Source: Rhodoligotrophos sp. CJ14 (GTDB taxonomy: Bacteria > Pseudomonadota > Alphaproteobacteria > Rhizobiales > Im1). From it: a stretch of DNA of 64,000 nt. Both the position numbers and the translations under genes were made by a program. The notes beneath the pieces were generated by a model. It was given only the letters and a program-made list of their open reading frames with translations. It searched no databases and was not told the origin of the DNA. Location: assembly GCF_038811545.1 (NCBI RefSeq), contig NZ_CP133319.1, positions 4,662,001 through 4,726,000 of the forward strand. The letters run 5' to 3'. Positions 28,355 to 37,469 of the stretch are shown one piece after another. Numbering within the stretch: the first letter of the stretch is position 1; each line of letters starts with the position of its first letter.

Positions 28355-28840
28355 ATGGCTAAGCAGCAAACCGCAGCAAAGGGAGGAGCGCGTCTCGTCG
28401 TCGCCGATAACCGGCGGGCGCGCTTTGACTATGAGATCATGGAGACCTTCGAGGCCGGACTTGCGCTGCAGGGCACCGAGGTGAAAAGCCTGCGCGAAGG
28501 AAAGGCCGGCTTGGGCGAATCCTATGCGACCGTTGAGGGCGAGGAGCTCAAGCTCATCAACGCTTATATTCCCGAATATGGGCAGGGCAACCGCTTCAAT
28601 CACGAGCCGCGCCGCCCGCGCAAACTGCTTCTGCATCGCCGCCAGATCGACCGGCTGGCGGGAGCGATCCAGAAGGAGGGGCTCACGGTCGTGCCCCTTC
28701 GCATCTATTTCAACGAGCGCGGCCTCGCCAAGGCCGAGGTGGCGCTTGCTCGCGGCCGCAAGGCCCATGACAAGCGCGAGCATCTCAAAGAGCGCTCTTG
28801 GGAGCGCGAAAAGGCCCGGTTGCTCCGCGATCACAGCTGA
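28355..28840 (+). CDS. smpB: SsrA-binding protein SmpB
   Basis: SmpB carries tmRNA to stalled ribosomes for trans-translation. The 161-residue protein has the beta-barrel segments [31 protein letters not shown] and [18 protein letters not shown]. The C-terminal tail ([20 protein letters not shown]) is basic and enters the mRNA channel when folded. The gene lies close behind dapA and is surely co-transcribed. rnr, its known partner in decay of non-stop messages, is elsewhere in this window. Confidence 0.96.
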   Translation: MAKQQTAAKGGARLVVADNRRARFDYEIMETFEAGLALQGTEVKSLREGKAGLGESYATVEGEELKLINAYIPEYGQGNRFNHEPRRPRKLLLHRRQIDRLAGAIQKEGLTVVPLRIYFNERGLAKAEVALARGRKAHDKREHLKERSWEREKARLLRDHS

Positions 28841-28884
28841 GGCCGTGCCGACCGGTCCCGGCCAAGCCTTCTGGGGGATAAGTC

Positions 28885-29541
28885 CTAAGCCGGTGCGCGC
28901 GCCCGTGCGGCTGCAGCACCGATCACATCTGCAAACATTTGCGCTGTGAGCCTGTTCGTCTGCGTATTGTACCGCGAGCAGTGATAGGTGTCGTAGAGCG
29001 TAAAGCGCGGCAGTTCATGAACGGCACCATGCGCGAAGCGATAGGCCGAGCGCTTGAGCCCCAAGGCGATCAGCACCGCATCGTGAGCAATCCGGCCAAG
29101 GGCGACGATCACCTTAACCTGCGGCCGTGCCGCAAGCGTTGCCGCGAAGAACCGGTTGCAAGTGTTGATCTCGAGTGGCGTGGGCTTGTTTTCCGGCGGC
29201 ACGCAACGCACCGAATTCGCAATCACGCAATCCTTGAGAACGAGGCCATCATCGGGCCGGGCCGCATATTGGCCCTCGGCGAGGCCAAAACGCAGCAGCG
29301 TGGAATAAAGCAGATCACCAGCGTAATCGCCGGTGAAGGGGCGGCCGGTGCGATTGGCGCCCTTGAGGCCGGGTGCGAGCCCAGCGATCAGCAGGCGAGC
29401 ATCCGGATCGCCAAAATTGGCAACCGGCGCATTGTGCCAATCGGGATGCGCAGCGCGCGCTTTGGCGCGAAAGGCTGCGAGCCTCGGACACAGCGGACAA
29501 TCGCGCGAGGGCTCCGTCGCGGTGGGCGTGGGGACTGTCAT
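28885..29541 (-). CDS. Uracil-DNA glycosylase, family 5 (UdgB-like)
   Basis: The 218-residue protein is an iron-sulfur uracil-DNA glycosylase. CPLCPRL near the N-terminus and later cysteines (SVRCVPP, EINTCNRFF) would hold the 4Fe-4S cluster. GLAPGLKGANRTGRPFTGD is the family 5 motif A, which lacks the usual polar catalytic residue. The C-terminal motif reads HCSRYNTQT where most members have HPS. UdgB enzymes remove uracil and some other deaminated bases. It is convergent with smpB and co-directional with the NYN gene. Confidence 0.85.
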   Translation of the reverse strand: MTVPTPTATEPSRDCPLCPRLAAFRAKARAAHPDWHNAPVANFGDPDARLLIAGLAPGLKGANRTGRPFTGDYAGDLLYSTLLRFGLAEGQYAARPDDGLVLKDCVIANSVRCVPPENKPTPLEINTCNRFFAATLAARPQVKVIVALGRIAHDAVLIALGLKRSAYRFAHGAVHELPRFTLYDTYHCSRYNTQTNRLTAQMFADVIGAAAARARAPA

Positions 29542-29567
29542 CTAAGATCTAAAATGAACACTCAAAC

Positions 29568-30173
29568 TTAAATATCGGCAAAATCCTCGAAATCATCATC
29601 GCGCGAACCGAAGGACTCATCGCGTTTCGCAGGCTCTCGCTCGCTCGGCTCACGTCCGATTTCCGCCCGTAGATCCATGATATCGATGAACTGGTCGGCC
29701 TGTCGCCGCAGATCATCTGAGACCATCGGCGGCTTCGTCGCAAGTGTCGAAACGACGCTGACCTTGAGCCCACGCCGCTGCACGGCCTCGACCAAGCTGC
29801 GGAAATCCCCATCGCCCGAGAACAGGATCACATGGTCGAGATTGGCTGACATTTCCATCACATCGACGGCCAGTTCGATGTCCATATTGCCCTTTATCTT
29901 GCGCCTTCCGAGCGAATCCGTGAATTCCCGTGTCGGCTTGGTGACAACCGAATAGCCGTTGTAGTCAAGCCAATCGATCAGCGGTCGGATCGGCGAATAT
30001 TCGGAGTCATCGACGAGCGCCGTGTAATAGATTGCACGAACAAGCCGCCCTTGTTTACGGAACAGGCTGAGCAGGCGCTTGTAATCGATGTCAAAGCCAA
30101 GAGCCTTGGCCGTGGCATAGAGGTTTGCGCCGTCAATAAATAGGGCGGTTCTTTCGCCCGGATAAAAGAACAT
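29568..30173 (-). CDS. NYN-domain protein (LabA/DUF88-like)
   Basis: The 201-residue protein is a NYN domain, a PIN-like nuclease fold. FIDGANLYATAKA supplies the first acidic residue, KGNMDIELAVDVMEM the second, and ILFSGDGDFRSLVEA the third and fourth. FTDSLGRRKIKG is typical of the LabA group. The last 25 residues are strongly acidic. The proteins are thought to be RNases, but the target here is unknown. It ends 26 bases before the UDG start, so the two genes may be one transcript. Confidence 0.88.
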   Translation of the reverse strand: MFFYPGERTALFIDGANLYATAKALGFDIDYKRLLSLFRKQGRLVRAIYYTALVDDSEYSPIRPLIDWLDYNGYSVVTKPTREFTDSLGRRKIKGNMDIELAVDVMEMSANLDHVILFSGDGDFRSLVEAVQRRGLKVSVVSTLATKPPMVSDDLRRQADQFIDIMDLRAEIGREPSEREPAKRDESFGSRDDDFEDFADI

Positions 30174-30357
30174 GGGGTCTCCTGAATTCCGTGAAACGGG
30201 CCGACTATGCTCAAATCGACATGACGGGCCGCCCGTTCCGCTTGTTGGCTCGTCAAGCGCGATCGCGGAGGTTATTCCTCAAGACCAAGCTGAACAAAGC
30301 CGTTATAAGCGACTTTTCATTGTTGTAACAGCGTTCAATATCATTGCAGCTTAAGTT

Positions 30358-30906
30358 ATGGACCATTCATGCGCGCCCCGGATACTCGTCGGATTGGGCA
30401 GCAATCTCCATGGCCCCTGGGGGGCGCCGGCGCAGGCTGTCAAGGAGGCCCTGCACAGATTCGCCCAATATGGGATTGAGATCACCAAGTGTTCGACGAT
30501 CATCTCGACCGCGCCCTATGGCAAGACCGATCAGCCGGTTTTCGCCAATGCTGTGGCGGCCATCCATACCCATCTCCCGCCGCTCGCCCTGTTGCAGCGC
30601 TTGCATATGATTGAAGCCGCTGCAGGACGGCGTCGGGCTGTACGCTGGGGGCCGCGCGCCCTCGACCTCGATCTGCTCTGTTATTACGAGATCACCACCC
30701 CCGGCAAATCCCCTCAGCAATGGCGGAGCGAGCGCCGGCATCCCCTTGTTCTACCTCATCCCGAGCTGCATTTGCGGCCCTTCGTGCTCGAGCCGATCCG
30801 GGAAATTGCACCCTTCTGGCATCATCCGGTGAACGGACTGACCGCTGCGGACATGAGCCGAGCCTTGCCGGCCGCACGCGAGGGAAGGGTGCTTGGCCGG
30901 GCGTGA
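30358..30906 (+). CDS. folK: 2-amino-4-hydroxy-6-hydroxymethyldihydropteridine pyrophosphokinase
   Basis: FolK transfers pyrophosphate from ATP to the pterin alcohol in folate synthesis. The 182-residue protein shows LVGLGSNLHGPWG at the start, RWGPRALDLDLLCY with the metal-binding aspartates, and PLVLPHPELHLRPFVLEPI, the family signature. No folP or folB gene is adjacent. It is divergent from the NYN gene across a 184-base gap. The next gene, an L,D-transpeptidase, lies 114 bases downstream. Confidence 0.93.
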   Translation: MDHSCAPRILVGLGSNLHGPWGAPAQAVKEALHRFAQYGIEITKCSTIISTAPYGKTDQPVFANAVAAIHTHLPPLALLQRLHMIEAAAGRRRAVRWGPRALDLDLLCYYEITTPGKSPQQWRSERRHPLVLPHPELHLRPFVLEPIREIAPFWHHPVNGLTAADMSRALPAAREGRVLGRA

Positions 30907-31020
30907 TGCTTCTCTTGATCGCGCGGGTCGCCGGGACCAATCCCGTACGACTGGTTAATAGTCTTGAAACGCACATTGTGCTTTTTTGCGCAGATCTGAA
31001 TGGATTGCAGGGGGCAGGCT

Positions 31021-31590
31021 GTGCAGAAAATCGTCTCTGTAATATCGGGTGTGTCGCTGCTCGCCGCATTGGCGGCCTTTGAGCCGGCGATTGCCCAATC
31101 TCGCTACAATTTCTCCGCCGCGATTCCGGATCGGTCGGCCTATTCAAAAAGCTATGCGGGCAAGCAGGTGATCGCCTATGACGGCGCGCATAAGCCCGGG
31201 ACCATTGTGGTACGCACGGGCGAGCGTCGGCTCTATTACATCCTGCCCGATGGCCGCGCCTTGGCTTACGGCATCGGCGTCGGTCGCGAAGGCTTCACCT
31301 GGAAGGGGACCCATCGCGTGACTCGCAAGGCCGAATGGCCGGGGTGGACGCCGCCTCCCGCCATGCGCAAGCGTCAGCCGGGACTGCCTGTCCACATGCC
31401 CGGCGGGGCGGACAATCCTCTTGGCGCCCGTGCACTCTATATCGGCAACACCATGTATCGCATCCATGGGACGAGCCAGCCTTGGACCATCGGCCAGGCG
31501 GTCTCGAGCGGATGCATTCGGATGCTCAATGAAGAGGTCATCGACCTCTATTCGCGCGTCGAGGTTGGCGCAAAGGTCGTGGTCGAGTAG
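31021..31590 (+). CDS. L,D-transpeptidase, YkuD family, exported
   Basis: The product (189 residues) has a signal peptide (ISGVSLLAALAAFEPAIAQS) and one YkuD catalytic domain. Catalytic His149 is in MYRIHGTSQP and Cys165 in VSSGCIRMLNEEV. Such enzymes make 3-3 peptidoglycan cross-links or attach proteins to the wall; 3-3 links are common in Hyphomicrobiales. I use the GTG at 31021 because a G-rich sequence (GGGGGC) lies just upstream and the signal peptide then has a normal length. An ATG at 31000 is the alternative. Confidence 0.9.
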   Translation: MQKIVSVISGVSLLAALAAFEPAIAQSRYNFSAAIPDRSAYSKSYAGKQVIAYDGAHKPGTIVVRTGERRLYYILPDGRALAYGIGVGREGFTWKGTHRVTRKAEWPGWTPPPAMRKRQPGLPVHMPGGADNPLGARALYIGNTMYRIHGTSQPWTIGQAVSSGCIRMLNEEVIDLYSRVEVGAKVVVE

Positions 31591-31683
31591 TGGTGAGACG
31601 GCGGACGCACAGATCCCGCCCTTGCCTTTGCTGGCGAACGACCATAAATAGAAGTTTGATCCAGGCTTAAGGCGTGCATGGTC

Positions 31684-31695
31684 ACACGATCGTGT
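31684..31695. promoter_or_regulatory. 12-bp perfect palindrome upstream of rpoZ
   Basis: ACACGATCGTGT is a perfect palindrome 94 bases before the rpoZ start, in an otherwise featureless gap. It could be an operator for a dimeric regulator. One palindrome of this length can arise by chance. Confidence 0.25.
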
Positions 31696-31789
31696 TTGCG
31701 CCTTATCTCTTCGTCAAAGGCGCATGGGCCCGCTCGCAGCAACGCATCTGCGGGGCACTCATGCATTAGACCATGAGGAGGCGAGCCGT

Positions 31790-32197
31790 ATGGCGCGCGT
31801 CACCGTAGAAGATTGCATTCAGAAGGTTCCAAACCGCTTCGAGCTGGTTTTGCTGGCTGGTCATCGCGCGCGCTCGATCGCGCAGGGCTCGCCCCTGACC
31901 GTCGATCGCGACAATGACAAGAATCCGGTCGTCGCGCTGCGTGAGATTGCCGACGGCACCGTGGACAAAGATGACCTCTCCGAGGATCTGATCCATTCCA
32001 TGCAGAAATATGTGGAGGTCGATGAGCCGGAGCCGGAGACGGTTCCACAGATTGCTCTTCCGGCCAATCCCACCAAGTTCTCCGATAGCGACGATGATGA
32101 TGTCGTCTTCGATCGGATGAGCGAGGAAGACCTGCTGCGCGGCCTCGAAGGCCTGCCGCCTGCCGAGAGTCCCGGCAGCTCGCGTTCGGGCCTTTAA
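31790..32197 (+). CDS. rpoZ: RNA polymerase omega subunit
   Basis: Omega binds the beta-prime subunit and helps RNA polymerase assembly. The 135-residue protein begins [20 protein letters not shown], then [13 protein letters not shown] and [13 protein letters not shown], the omega signature. The long acidic C-terminal extension (about 60 residues, with [19 protein letters not shown]) is typical of alphaproteobacteria. AGGAGG at 31776-31781 marks the ATG at 31790. It lies before rsh, as in most proteobacteria, though a terminator separates the two here. Confidence 0.96.
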   Translation: MARVTVEDCIQKVPNRFELVLLAGHRARSIAQGSPLTVDRDNDKNPVVALREIADGTVDKDDLSEDLIHSMQKYVEVDEPEPETVPQIALPANPTKFSDSDDDDVVFDRMSEEDLLRGLEGLPPAESPGSSRSGL

Positions 32198-32273
32198 GGC
32201 ACGGGCGAGGTCTCAGGCATCCGGGCGACCGTCGGGGACCCGGAAAGCCCTGATGATGCTGCAGCGTTGACTG

Positions 32274-32310
32274 GACCGGAGTCTCGGCAAAGACGGGCTC
32301 CGGTCTTTTC
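32274..32310 (+). terminator. Rho-independent terminator of rpoZ
   Basis: GACCGGAG (32274-32281) pairs with CTCCGGTC (32298-32305) and is followed by a T-rich run (TTTTCCTTTT). The loop is 16 bases. It lies 76 bases after rpoZ and implies a separate promoter for rsh. Confidence 0.8.
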
Positions 32311-32377
32311 CTTTTAACGGGTTGTGTTTCATCATCGGCGACCGCGCCGCAACTGTCAGCCAGAGTTATGAACGGCG

Positions 32378-34579
32378 ATGATGCGCCAATACGAGCTTGT
32401 CGAGCGGGTTCTCAGCTACAATCCCGATGCCGATGAAGCGCTGCTGAACAAGGCCTATGTCTATGCAATGCGTGCTCATGGCGCGCAGAAGCGTGCATCC
32501 GGCGCGCCTTATTTTTCTCATCCCCTCGAAGTTGCCGCCCTTCTAACCGAGCTCAAGCTCGACGATGCCACGATCGCCGCGGCCCTGCTGCACGATGTCG
32601 TTGAAGACACCGGCACGACCGAGAAGGAAATAGAGGAGATCTTCGGCCCCGAGATTGCATCCCTCGTCGATGGCCTGACCAAGATCAAGAAGCTCGACCT
32701 CGCCACCAAGGAAGCAGCCCAGGCTGAAAATCTGCGCAAGCTGCTGGTGGCGATCTCCGAAGACATCCGGGTGCTTCTGGTGAAGCTTGCCGATCGCCTG
32801 CACAATATGCGGACGATCGAGCATATGAGCCCGGAGAAGCGGGTTCGCATCGCCCAGGAGACCATGGACATCTATGCGCCGCTGGCCGGGCGCATGGGCA
32901 TGCAGCAGATGCGGGAGGAACTCGATGATTTGGCCTTCCGCGTGCTCAATCCCGACGCCCACAGCACCATCATCGCCCGCCTGCAGCGGCTGCGCGTGGA
33001 AAGTGGCGACGTCCTGGCCGAGATCGAAGAGGCGCTCCGCTCCAAGCTCGCTGACCATGCGATAGAGGCGCAGGTGACCGGCCGCGAAAAGCGGCCTTAC
33101 GCGATCTGGCGGAAGATGGAGCGCAAGCACATCACGCTCGACCAGCTGTCCGATATCTACGGCTTCCGGGTGATCGTCAAAACGGTCGATGAATGTTACC
33201 GGGCGCTTGGCATCGTGCATCAGACCTGGCGCGTGGTGCCAGGGCGCTTCAAGGACTACATCTCCAACCCCAAGCAGAATGGCTATCGCTCGATCCACAC
33301 CACCGTGATCGGGCCGCATCGTCAGCGTGTCGAGTTGCAGGTGCGGACCAAGGACATGCATGACGTCGCTGAGCGAGGCGTTGCCTCCCATGCGCTCTAT
33401 AAAGATCTTGGCAGCGGCGACGGCGACCGTCCCGGGGCGGTGCCTCTGGAGCGCGATTCCACCGCCTATCAGTGGCTGCGCCACCTCGTCGAGATGCTCT
33501 CCGAAGGGGCGAGCCCCAAGGAGTTCCTGGAACATACCAAGCTCGAGCTATTTCAGGACCAGGTCTATTGCTTCACTCCGAAAGGCGCTCTGATCGCCCT
33601 CCCTCGTGGGGCAACCCCGATCGACTTCGCTTATGCCGTGCACACGGATATTGGCGATAGTTGCGTTGGCTGCCGCATCAATGGCCGCCATGCTCCCCTG
33701 ATCACCGAGCTCGAGAATGGCGACGAGGTGGAGATCATCCGCTCCAAGGCGCAGACCCCGCCTGCCGCATGGGAAGCCTTCGCCATTACCGGTAAGGCGC
33801 GCGCCGCGATCCGCCGGGCAACGAAGCTTGCCGTGCGCCGTCAATATGCCGATCTCGGTCGCGAGATGCTCGAGCGCACCTTGAAACAGGTCAATCATCC
33901 CTATGACGAGGCGGAGATCGAGGCGGCGCTGCCCCGGCTCGGCCTGAAGAACCAGTCCTTGCCGGATGTGCTGGCCGCGATCGGCCGGGGTGAAATCGCG
34001 CGCGATGATCTGCTCAAGGCGATGCGGATCAACGATGGCGAAACATCGGCAGCCTCGGGGGGCAGGTTGCGGGGGCTTGCCCGTGTGATCGGCCTGCCCA
34101 AGGTACTCAACCGCCAGCAGCCTCAGCCCGATGCGATCCCGATCCGCGGCTCCTCCGGCCTGCCGCTCAAATTTGCCGAAAGCATCGGTGCGGTTCCCGG
34201 TGAGCGCATCGTCGGCATCTTGACCCCCGGCGAGGGGATCACTGTCTTTCCGATTTTCGCAAAGGATCTCAAGAACTACGATGATGAGCCGGAGCGGTGG
34301 ATTGATCTGGCCTGGGATGTCGACCCCGGGTCTACCCAGCACTTCGCCGCGGTGATCAACGTGATGATCATCAACGAGATCGGCGCGCTCGCCCAGGTGA
34401 CCCAAGCCATTGGTGAGAACGACGGCAATATCCAGAATCTGCAAATGAAGGCGCAAGGGCCCGGCTTCTATGATCTGAAGATCGTGGTCGAAGTCGCCGA
34501 TATCAAACATTTGAGCCGCATCATTGCCGCATTGAAGCAACGGCCGCTCGTCTCCAATGTGGTCCGGGCAACAGGCTGA
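32378..34579 (+). CDS. rsh: Bifunctional (p)ppGpp synthetase/hydrolase Rsh
   Basis: This 733-residue RelA/SpoT homologue makes and degrades the alarmone (p)ppGpp. The HD hydrolase domain is intact (HPLEVAALL, LLHDVVEDT, LVKLADRLHNMRT). The synthetase domain has YGFRVIVKTVDECYRALG and NGYRSIHTTVIG. A TGS domain (VYCFTPKGALIALPRGATP), a linker and a C-terminal ACT domain follow. With both active sites kept it should be the single bifunctional enzyme usual in alphaproteobacteria. The start MMRQYELVERV is the normal one for rhizobial Rsh. Confidence 0.96.
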   Translation: MMRQYELVERVLSYNPDADEALLNKAYVYAMRAHGAQKRASGAPYFSHPLEVAALLTELKLDDATIAAALLHDVVEDTGTTEKEIEEIFGPEIASLVDGLTKIKKLDLATKEAAQAENLRKLLVAISEDIRVLLVKLADRLHNMRTIEHMSPEKRVRIAQETMDIYAPLAGRMGMQQMREELDDLAFRVLNPDAHSTIIARLQRLRVESGDVLAEIEEALRSKLADHAIEAQVTGREKRPYAIWRKMERKHITLDQLSDIYGFRVIVKTVDECYRALGIVHQTWRVVPGRFKDYISNPKQNGYRSIHTTVIGPHRQRVELQVRTKDMHDVAERGVASHALYKDLGSGDGDRPGAVPLERDSTAYQWLRHLVEMLSEGASPKEFLEHTKLELFQDQVYCFTPKGALIALPRGATPIDFAYAVHTDIGDSCVGCRINGRHAPLITELENGDEVEIIRSKAQTPPAAWEAFAITGKARAAIRRATKLAVRRQYADLGREMLERTLKQVNHPYDEAEIEAALPRLGLKNQSLPDVLAAIGRGEIARDDLLKAMRINDGETSAASGGRLRGLARVIGLPKVLNRQQPQPDAIPIRGSSGLPLKFAESIGAVPGERIVGILTPGEGITVFPIFAKDLKNYDDEPERWIDLAWDVDPGSTQHFAAVINVMIINEIGALAQVTQAIGENDGNIQNLQMKAQGPGFYDLKIVVEVADIKHLSRIIAALKQRPLVSNVVRATG

Positions 34580-34718
34580 TGGCTGTGCTCTGTAATCTGG
34601 CGGTTGTTGCGCTATCTTTGGACGACGAGCGTTATGAGACTGGTGGCACATCACCACCGGCGAACAGCCGGTGGAGAGCGGCAAAACGCGTAATACGAGC
34701 GGGCGAGTAACCCAGACG

Positions 34719-35348
34719 ATGCTCTTCTCACGACGAGACAAGGCAGATTTTCGGCAGCAACTGCGAGACTGGGTCTGGCCCCGTCGTGGTTGGCGCCGGG
34801 CCGGTGCCTATATCTGGCACCGGATCGCTCGCATCTCGGAATCACCTCATCGCATTGCCCTTGGCATTGCGAGCGGTGTTTTCGTCTCTTTCACGCCCTT
34901 TCTCGGCTTTCACATCCTGCTGGCAGCGCTCATCGCTCTGATCATCAAGGGGCATGTGCTGGCCTCGGCCTTTGGCACGCTCATCGGCAATCCCGTGACC
35001 TTTCCGATGATCTGGATCGGATCCTACAATCTCGGCATCAAGCTTTTGGGACGGGTGCCCAGCGAGACGGTGACCGTGACCTGGCCGCCCGATGTATCAG
35101 GTCCGATGCTCGAGAGTTCGGCCCGCACCTGGCATGATCTCTGGCACGTGGTGGAGCCGGTCCTTCTGCCGATGACGGTGGGTGGCTGCCTCCTGGGCTT
35201 GGCCTTTGCGACTTTGAGTTACTATATTACCCGCGTCGGCGTCGCGGCCTACCAGTCTCGCCGCCGTGAACTGCGCTTCCGCCGCCGGGTTGCTCTTCGG
35301 CATCCGGAATTAGCGGATGGCGGCGATATTGATGATAGGCGGCTATGA
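34719..35348 (+). CDS. DUF2062 membrane protein
   Basis: The 209-residue protein has a basic N-terminus, then membrane segments [31 protein letters not shown] and [30 protein letters not shown] is the DUF2062 signature. The function is not known. Its stop overlaps the acpS start by four bases (ATGA), so translation is coupled. I use the ATG at 34719 (MLFSRRDK); an earlier ATG at 34671 would add 16 residues of no clear character. Confidence 0.88.
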   Translation: MLFSRRDKADFRQQLRDWVWPRRGWRRAGAYIWHRIARISESPHRIALGIASGVFVSFTPFLGFHILLAALIALIIKGHVLASAFGTLIGNPVTFPMIWIGSYNLGIKLLGRVPSETVTVTWPPDVSGPMLESSARTWHDLWHVVEPVLLPMTVGGCLLGLAFATLSYYITRVGVAAYQSRRRELRFRRRVALRHPELADGGDIDDRRL

Positions 35349-35770
35349 TTCTCGGCATCGGCAATGACGTGATCGACATCAGGCGTGTCGAGCGATCGCT
35401 TGAGCGCTTCGGCGAGCGTTTCACCAGCCGGATCTTCACCGATATCGAGCGGCGCAAGTCTGACCGCCGCGCAGCTCGCGCAGCCTCCTATGCCAAACGT
35501 TTCGCCGCCAAGGAAGCCTGCTCCAAGGCATTGGGAACGGGCTTTCGCAAAGGCGTTTACTGGCGCGATCTCGGGGTGGTGAACGAGCCATCCGGTCGCC
35601 CCACCATGGTGCTCACCGGCAACGCGCGGGCTCATCTCGACCGCATGACCCCCGAGGGTTGCCGTGCCGTCGTCCACCTCACCATCACCGATGATTATCC
35701 CTATGCCCACGCATTCGTGATCATCAGCGCAGAGCCGATTTCCGGAGTGAACGCGATTGCCGCGGAATGA
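35345..35770 (+). CDS. acpS: Holo-[acyl-carrier-protein] synthase
   Basis: AcpS attaches 4'-phosphopantetheine from CoA to acyl carrier protein. [15 protein letters not shown] has the metal-binding aspartate and [15 protein letters not shown] the second acidic site with the CoA-binding lysine. At 141 residues the size is usual. It overlaps the DUF2062 gene upstream, and lepB follows after 167 bases, the standard order acpS-lepB-rnc-era-recO. Confidence 0.95.
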   Translation: MILGIGNDVIDIRRVERSLERFGERFTSRIFTDIERRKSDRRAARAASYAKRFAAKEACSKALGTGFRKGVYWRDLGVVNEPSGRPTMVLTGNARAHLDRMTPEGCRAVVHLTITDDYPYAHAFVIISAEPISGVNAIAAE

Positions 35771-35937
35771 CCGGCGATAGGCAAATCGTGGCGAGGGCGC
35801 AACATGACGCGCAGCCTGTTATGCTGCGCCGCAATGGCGTTTGCTTAACACATGTCGAAGGTCTATACGGGACGAGGCTATGGACGGGAAGCGGCGTCGA
35901 TCATGTGCACCGGTAAGTACAGTATGAAGCGGCAGAA

Positions 35938-36735
35938 ATGACGTCGATGACAGAACATTCGGAAAAGAAAGCCGCTGGTGGCGCCTGGGAACTGATCCGC
36001 GTCATCGTTCATGCTCTGATCATCGCCTTTGTCATCCGAACCTTCCTGTTCCAGCCCTTCAATATCCCGTCCGGCTCGATGATCCCGACCCTGCTGGTCG
36101 GCGATTACCTGTTCGTCTCGAAATTCGCCTACGGCTACAGCCGATACTCCTTCACCTTCTCCCTCGACATGTTTGGCAACCGCGTCTTCAAGATCGGGCC
36201 ATTGCCGTTCAACGGGCGCATTCTGGCAAGCCAGCCCGAGCGGGGAGACGTGGCCGTCTTCAAGCTGCCGACCGATAATGAGACCGATTACATCAAGCGG
36301 GTCATCGGTCTGCCCGGTGACCATATCCAGGTCCAGAGCGGCGTTCTCTACATCAACGGCGAACCGGTGAAACGCGAGCTCGCCGGCGACGTGATGCAGC
36401 CGGACGCCTATGGGACCGAGCGGCCGGTGCGGCGGTATAAGGAAACGCTGCCCAATGGCGTGAGTTATTTCACGCTCGACCTCTACGACAACTCACCCGG
36501 CGACAATACGCGCGAATATGTTGTGCCGCCCGGCCATTATTTCATGATGGGCGACAATCGCGACAATTCGACCGACAGTCGCTTCCTCGGGCAGGTGGGC
36601 TATGTCCCCTTCGAGAACTTCGTTGGCAAGGCGGAGATCATCTTCTTCTCGCACGAACCTGACGCCTCGCTGCTCGCGGTGTGGGACTGGCCCTGGGTGA
36701 TCCGTTGGGACCGGTTCTTCACACTGCTCCATTGA
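35938..36735 (+). CDS. lepB: Signal peptidase I
   Basis: LepB removes signal peptides from exported proteins at the inner membrane. One membrane helix (VIVHALIIAFVIRTFLF) is followed by the nucleophile Ser47 in NIPSGSMIPTLLVGD and the general base Lys120 in DYIKRVIGLPGD. MMGDNRDNSTDSR is the conserved box E. The protein has 265 residues. MTEHSEK at 35947 is an alternative start. The stop codon overlaps the rnc start by one base, so translation is coupled. Confidence 0.96.
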   Translation: MTSMTEHSEKKAAGGAWELIRVIVHALIIAFVIRTFLFQPFNIPSGSMIPTLLVGDYLFVSKFAYGYSRYSFTFSLDMFGNRVFKIGPLPFNGRILASQPERGDVAVFKLPTDNETDYIKRVIGLPGDHIQVQSGVLYINGEPVKRELAGDVMQPDAYGTERPVRRYKETLPNGVSYFTLDLYDNSPGDNTREYVVPPGHYFMMGDNRDNSTDSRFLGQVGYVPFENFVGKAEIIFFSHEPDASLLAVWDWPWVIRWDRFFTLLH

Positions 36736-37469
36736 TGGCTGAGCACCGCGCAAACCCTGGGAAACTCACCAAGCTTGCGGAGCGGATTGGCCATCAATTC
36801 GCGCATCCGGAGCTGCTTGAGCGTGCCGTCACTCATGCGAGCTATCCGGCTCTGCGCCGAAAGCTGCAGGCCCGCATGGCCGATCAGGACGCGACCCACG
36901 ACAATGAGCGGTTGGAATTTCTCGGTGATCGCGTGCTCGCCCTGATCATTGCAGAGGAGCTCTTTAAGTGCTTCCCCGCGAGCGCCGAAGGAGAGCTGGC
37001 GCCAAGGCTGAATGCCCTCGTGCGCAAGGAAACCTGCGCAGACGTGGCGCGCAGCCTGGATCTTGGCCGCTTTCTTCGCCTCGGCTCCAGTGAAGCTGCC
37101 GCGGGCGGGCGAACCAAGACCGCCATCCTCGGCAATGCCGTGGAAGCAGTAATCGCCGCAATCTATCTTGACGGCGGGATCGAAGCGGCGCGTGCCTTCA
37201 TTTCCAGATATTGGCGCCCCCATTTCGATGGCATCAGCGTCATGGCCAAGGATCGCAAGAGCGCGCTGCAGGAATGGGCGCAAGGTCGCGGTCTGCCGGC
37301 CCCGGTCTACCGGGAGGTTGCACGCACGGGTCCCGACCATGCGCCGCTGTTCAAGATCGAGGTTGCGATCGAGGGCTATCCTGTGCAGGAGGGCGAGGGC
37401 ACGTCCAAGCGCGCGGCCGAGCAGGCAGCCGCCCATGCCTTTATCGCCCGTGAGGAATTGGATCGATGA
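36735..37469 (+). CDS. rnc: Ribonuclease III
   Basis: RNase III cuts double-stranded RNA, including the rRNA precursor. The 244-residue protein has the catalytic motif NERLEFLGDRVLALI with acidic residues, and AILGNAVEAVIAAIYLDGG holding the second metal site. The C-terminal double-stranded RNA-binding domain covers about residues 170-240 (KSALQEWAQGRG, GTSKRAAEQAAAHAF). The start overlaps the lepB stop and the end overlaps the era start. Confidence 0.96.
   Translation: MAEHRANPGKLTKLAERIGHQFAHPELLERAVTHASYPALRRKLQARMADQDATHDNERLEFLGDRVLALIIAEELFKCFPASAEGELAPRLNALVRKETCADVARSLDLGRFLRLGSSEAAAGGRTKTAILGNAVEAVIAAIYLDGGIEAARAFISRYWRPHFDGISVMAKDRKSALQEWAQGRGLPAPVYREVARTGPDHAPLFKIEVAIEGYPVQEGEGTSKRAAEQAAAHAFIAREELDR

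Noticed and set aside
35809-35829. Hairpin GCGCAGC/GCTGCGC between acpS and lepB as a terminator
   Set aside because: No T run follows, and the genes on both sides belong to a conserved cluster on the same strand.
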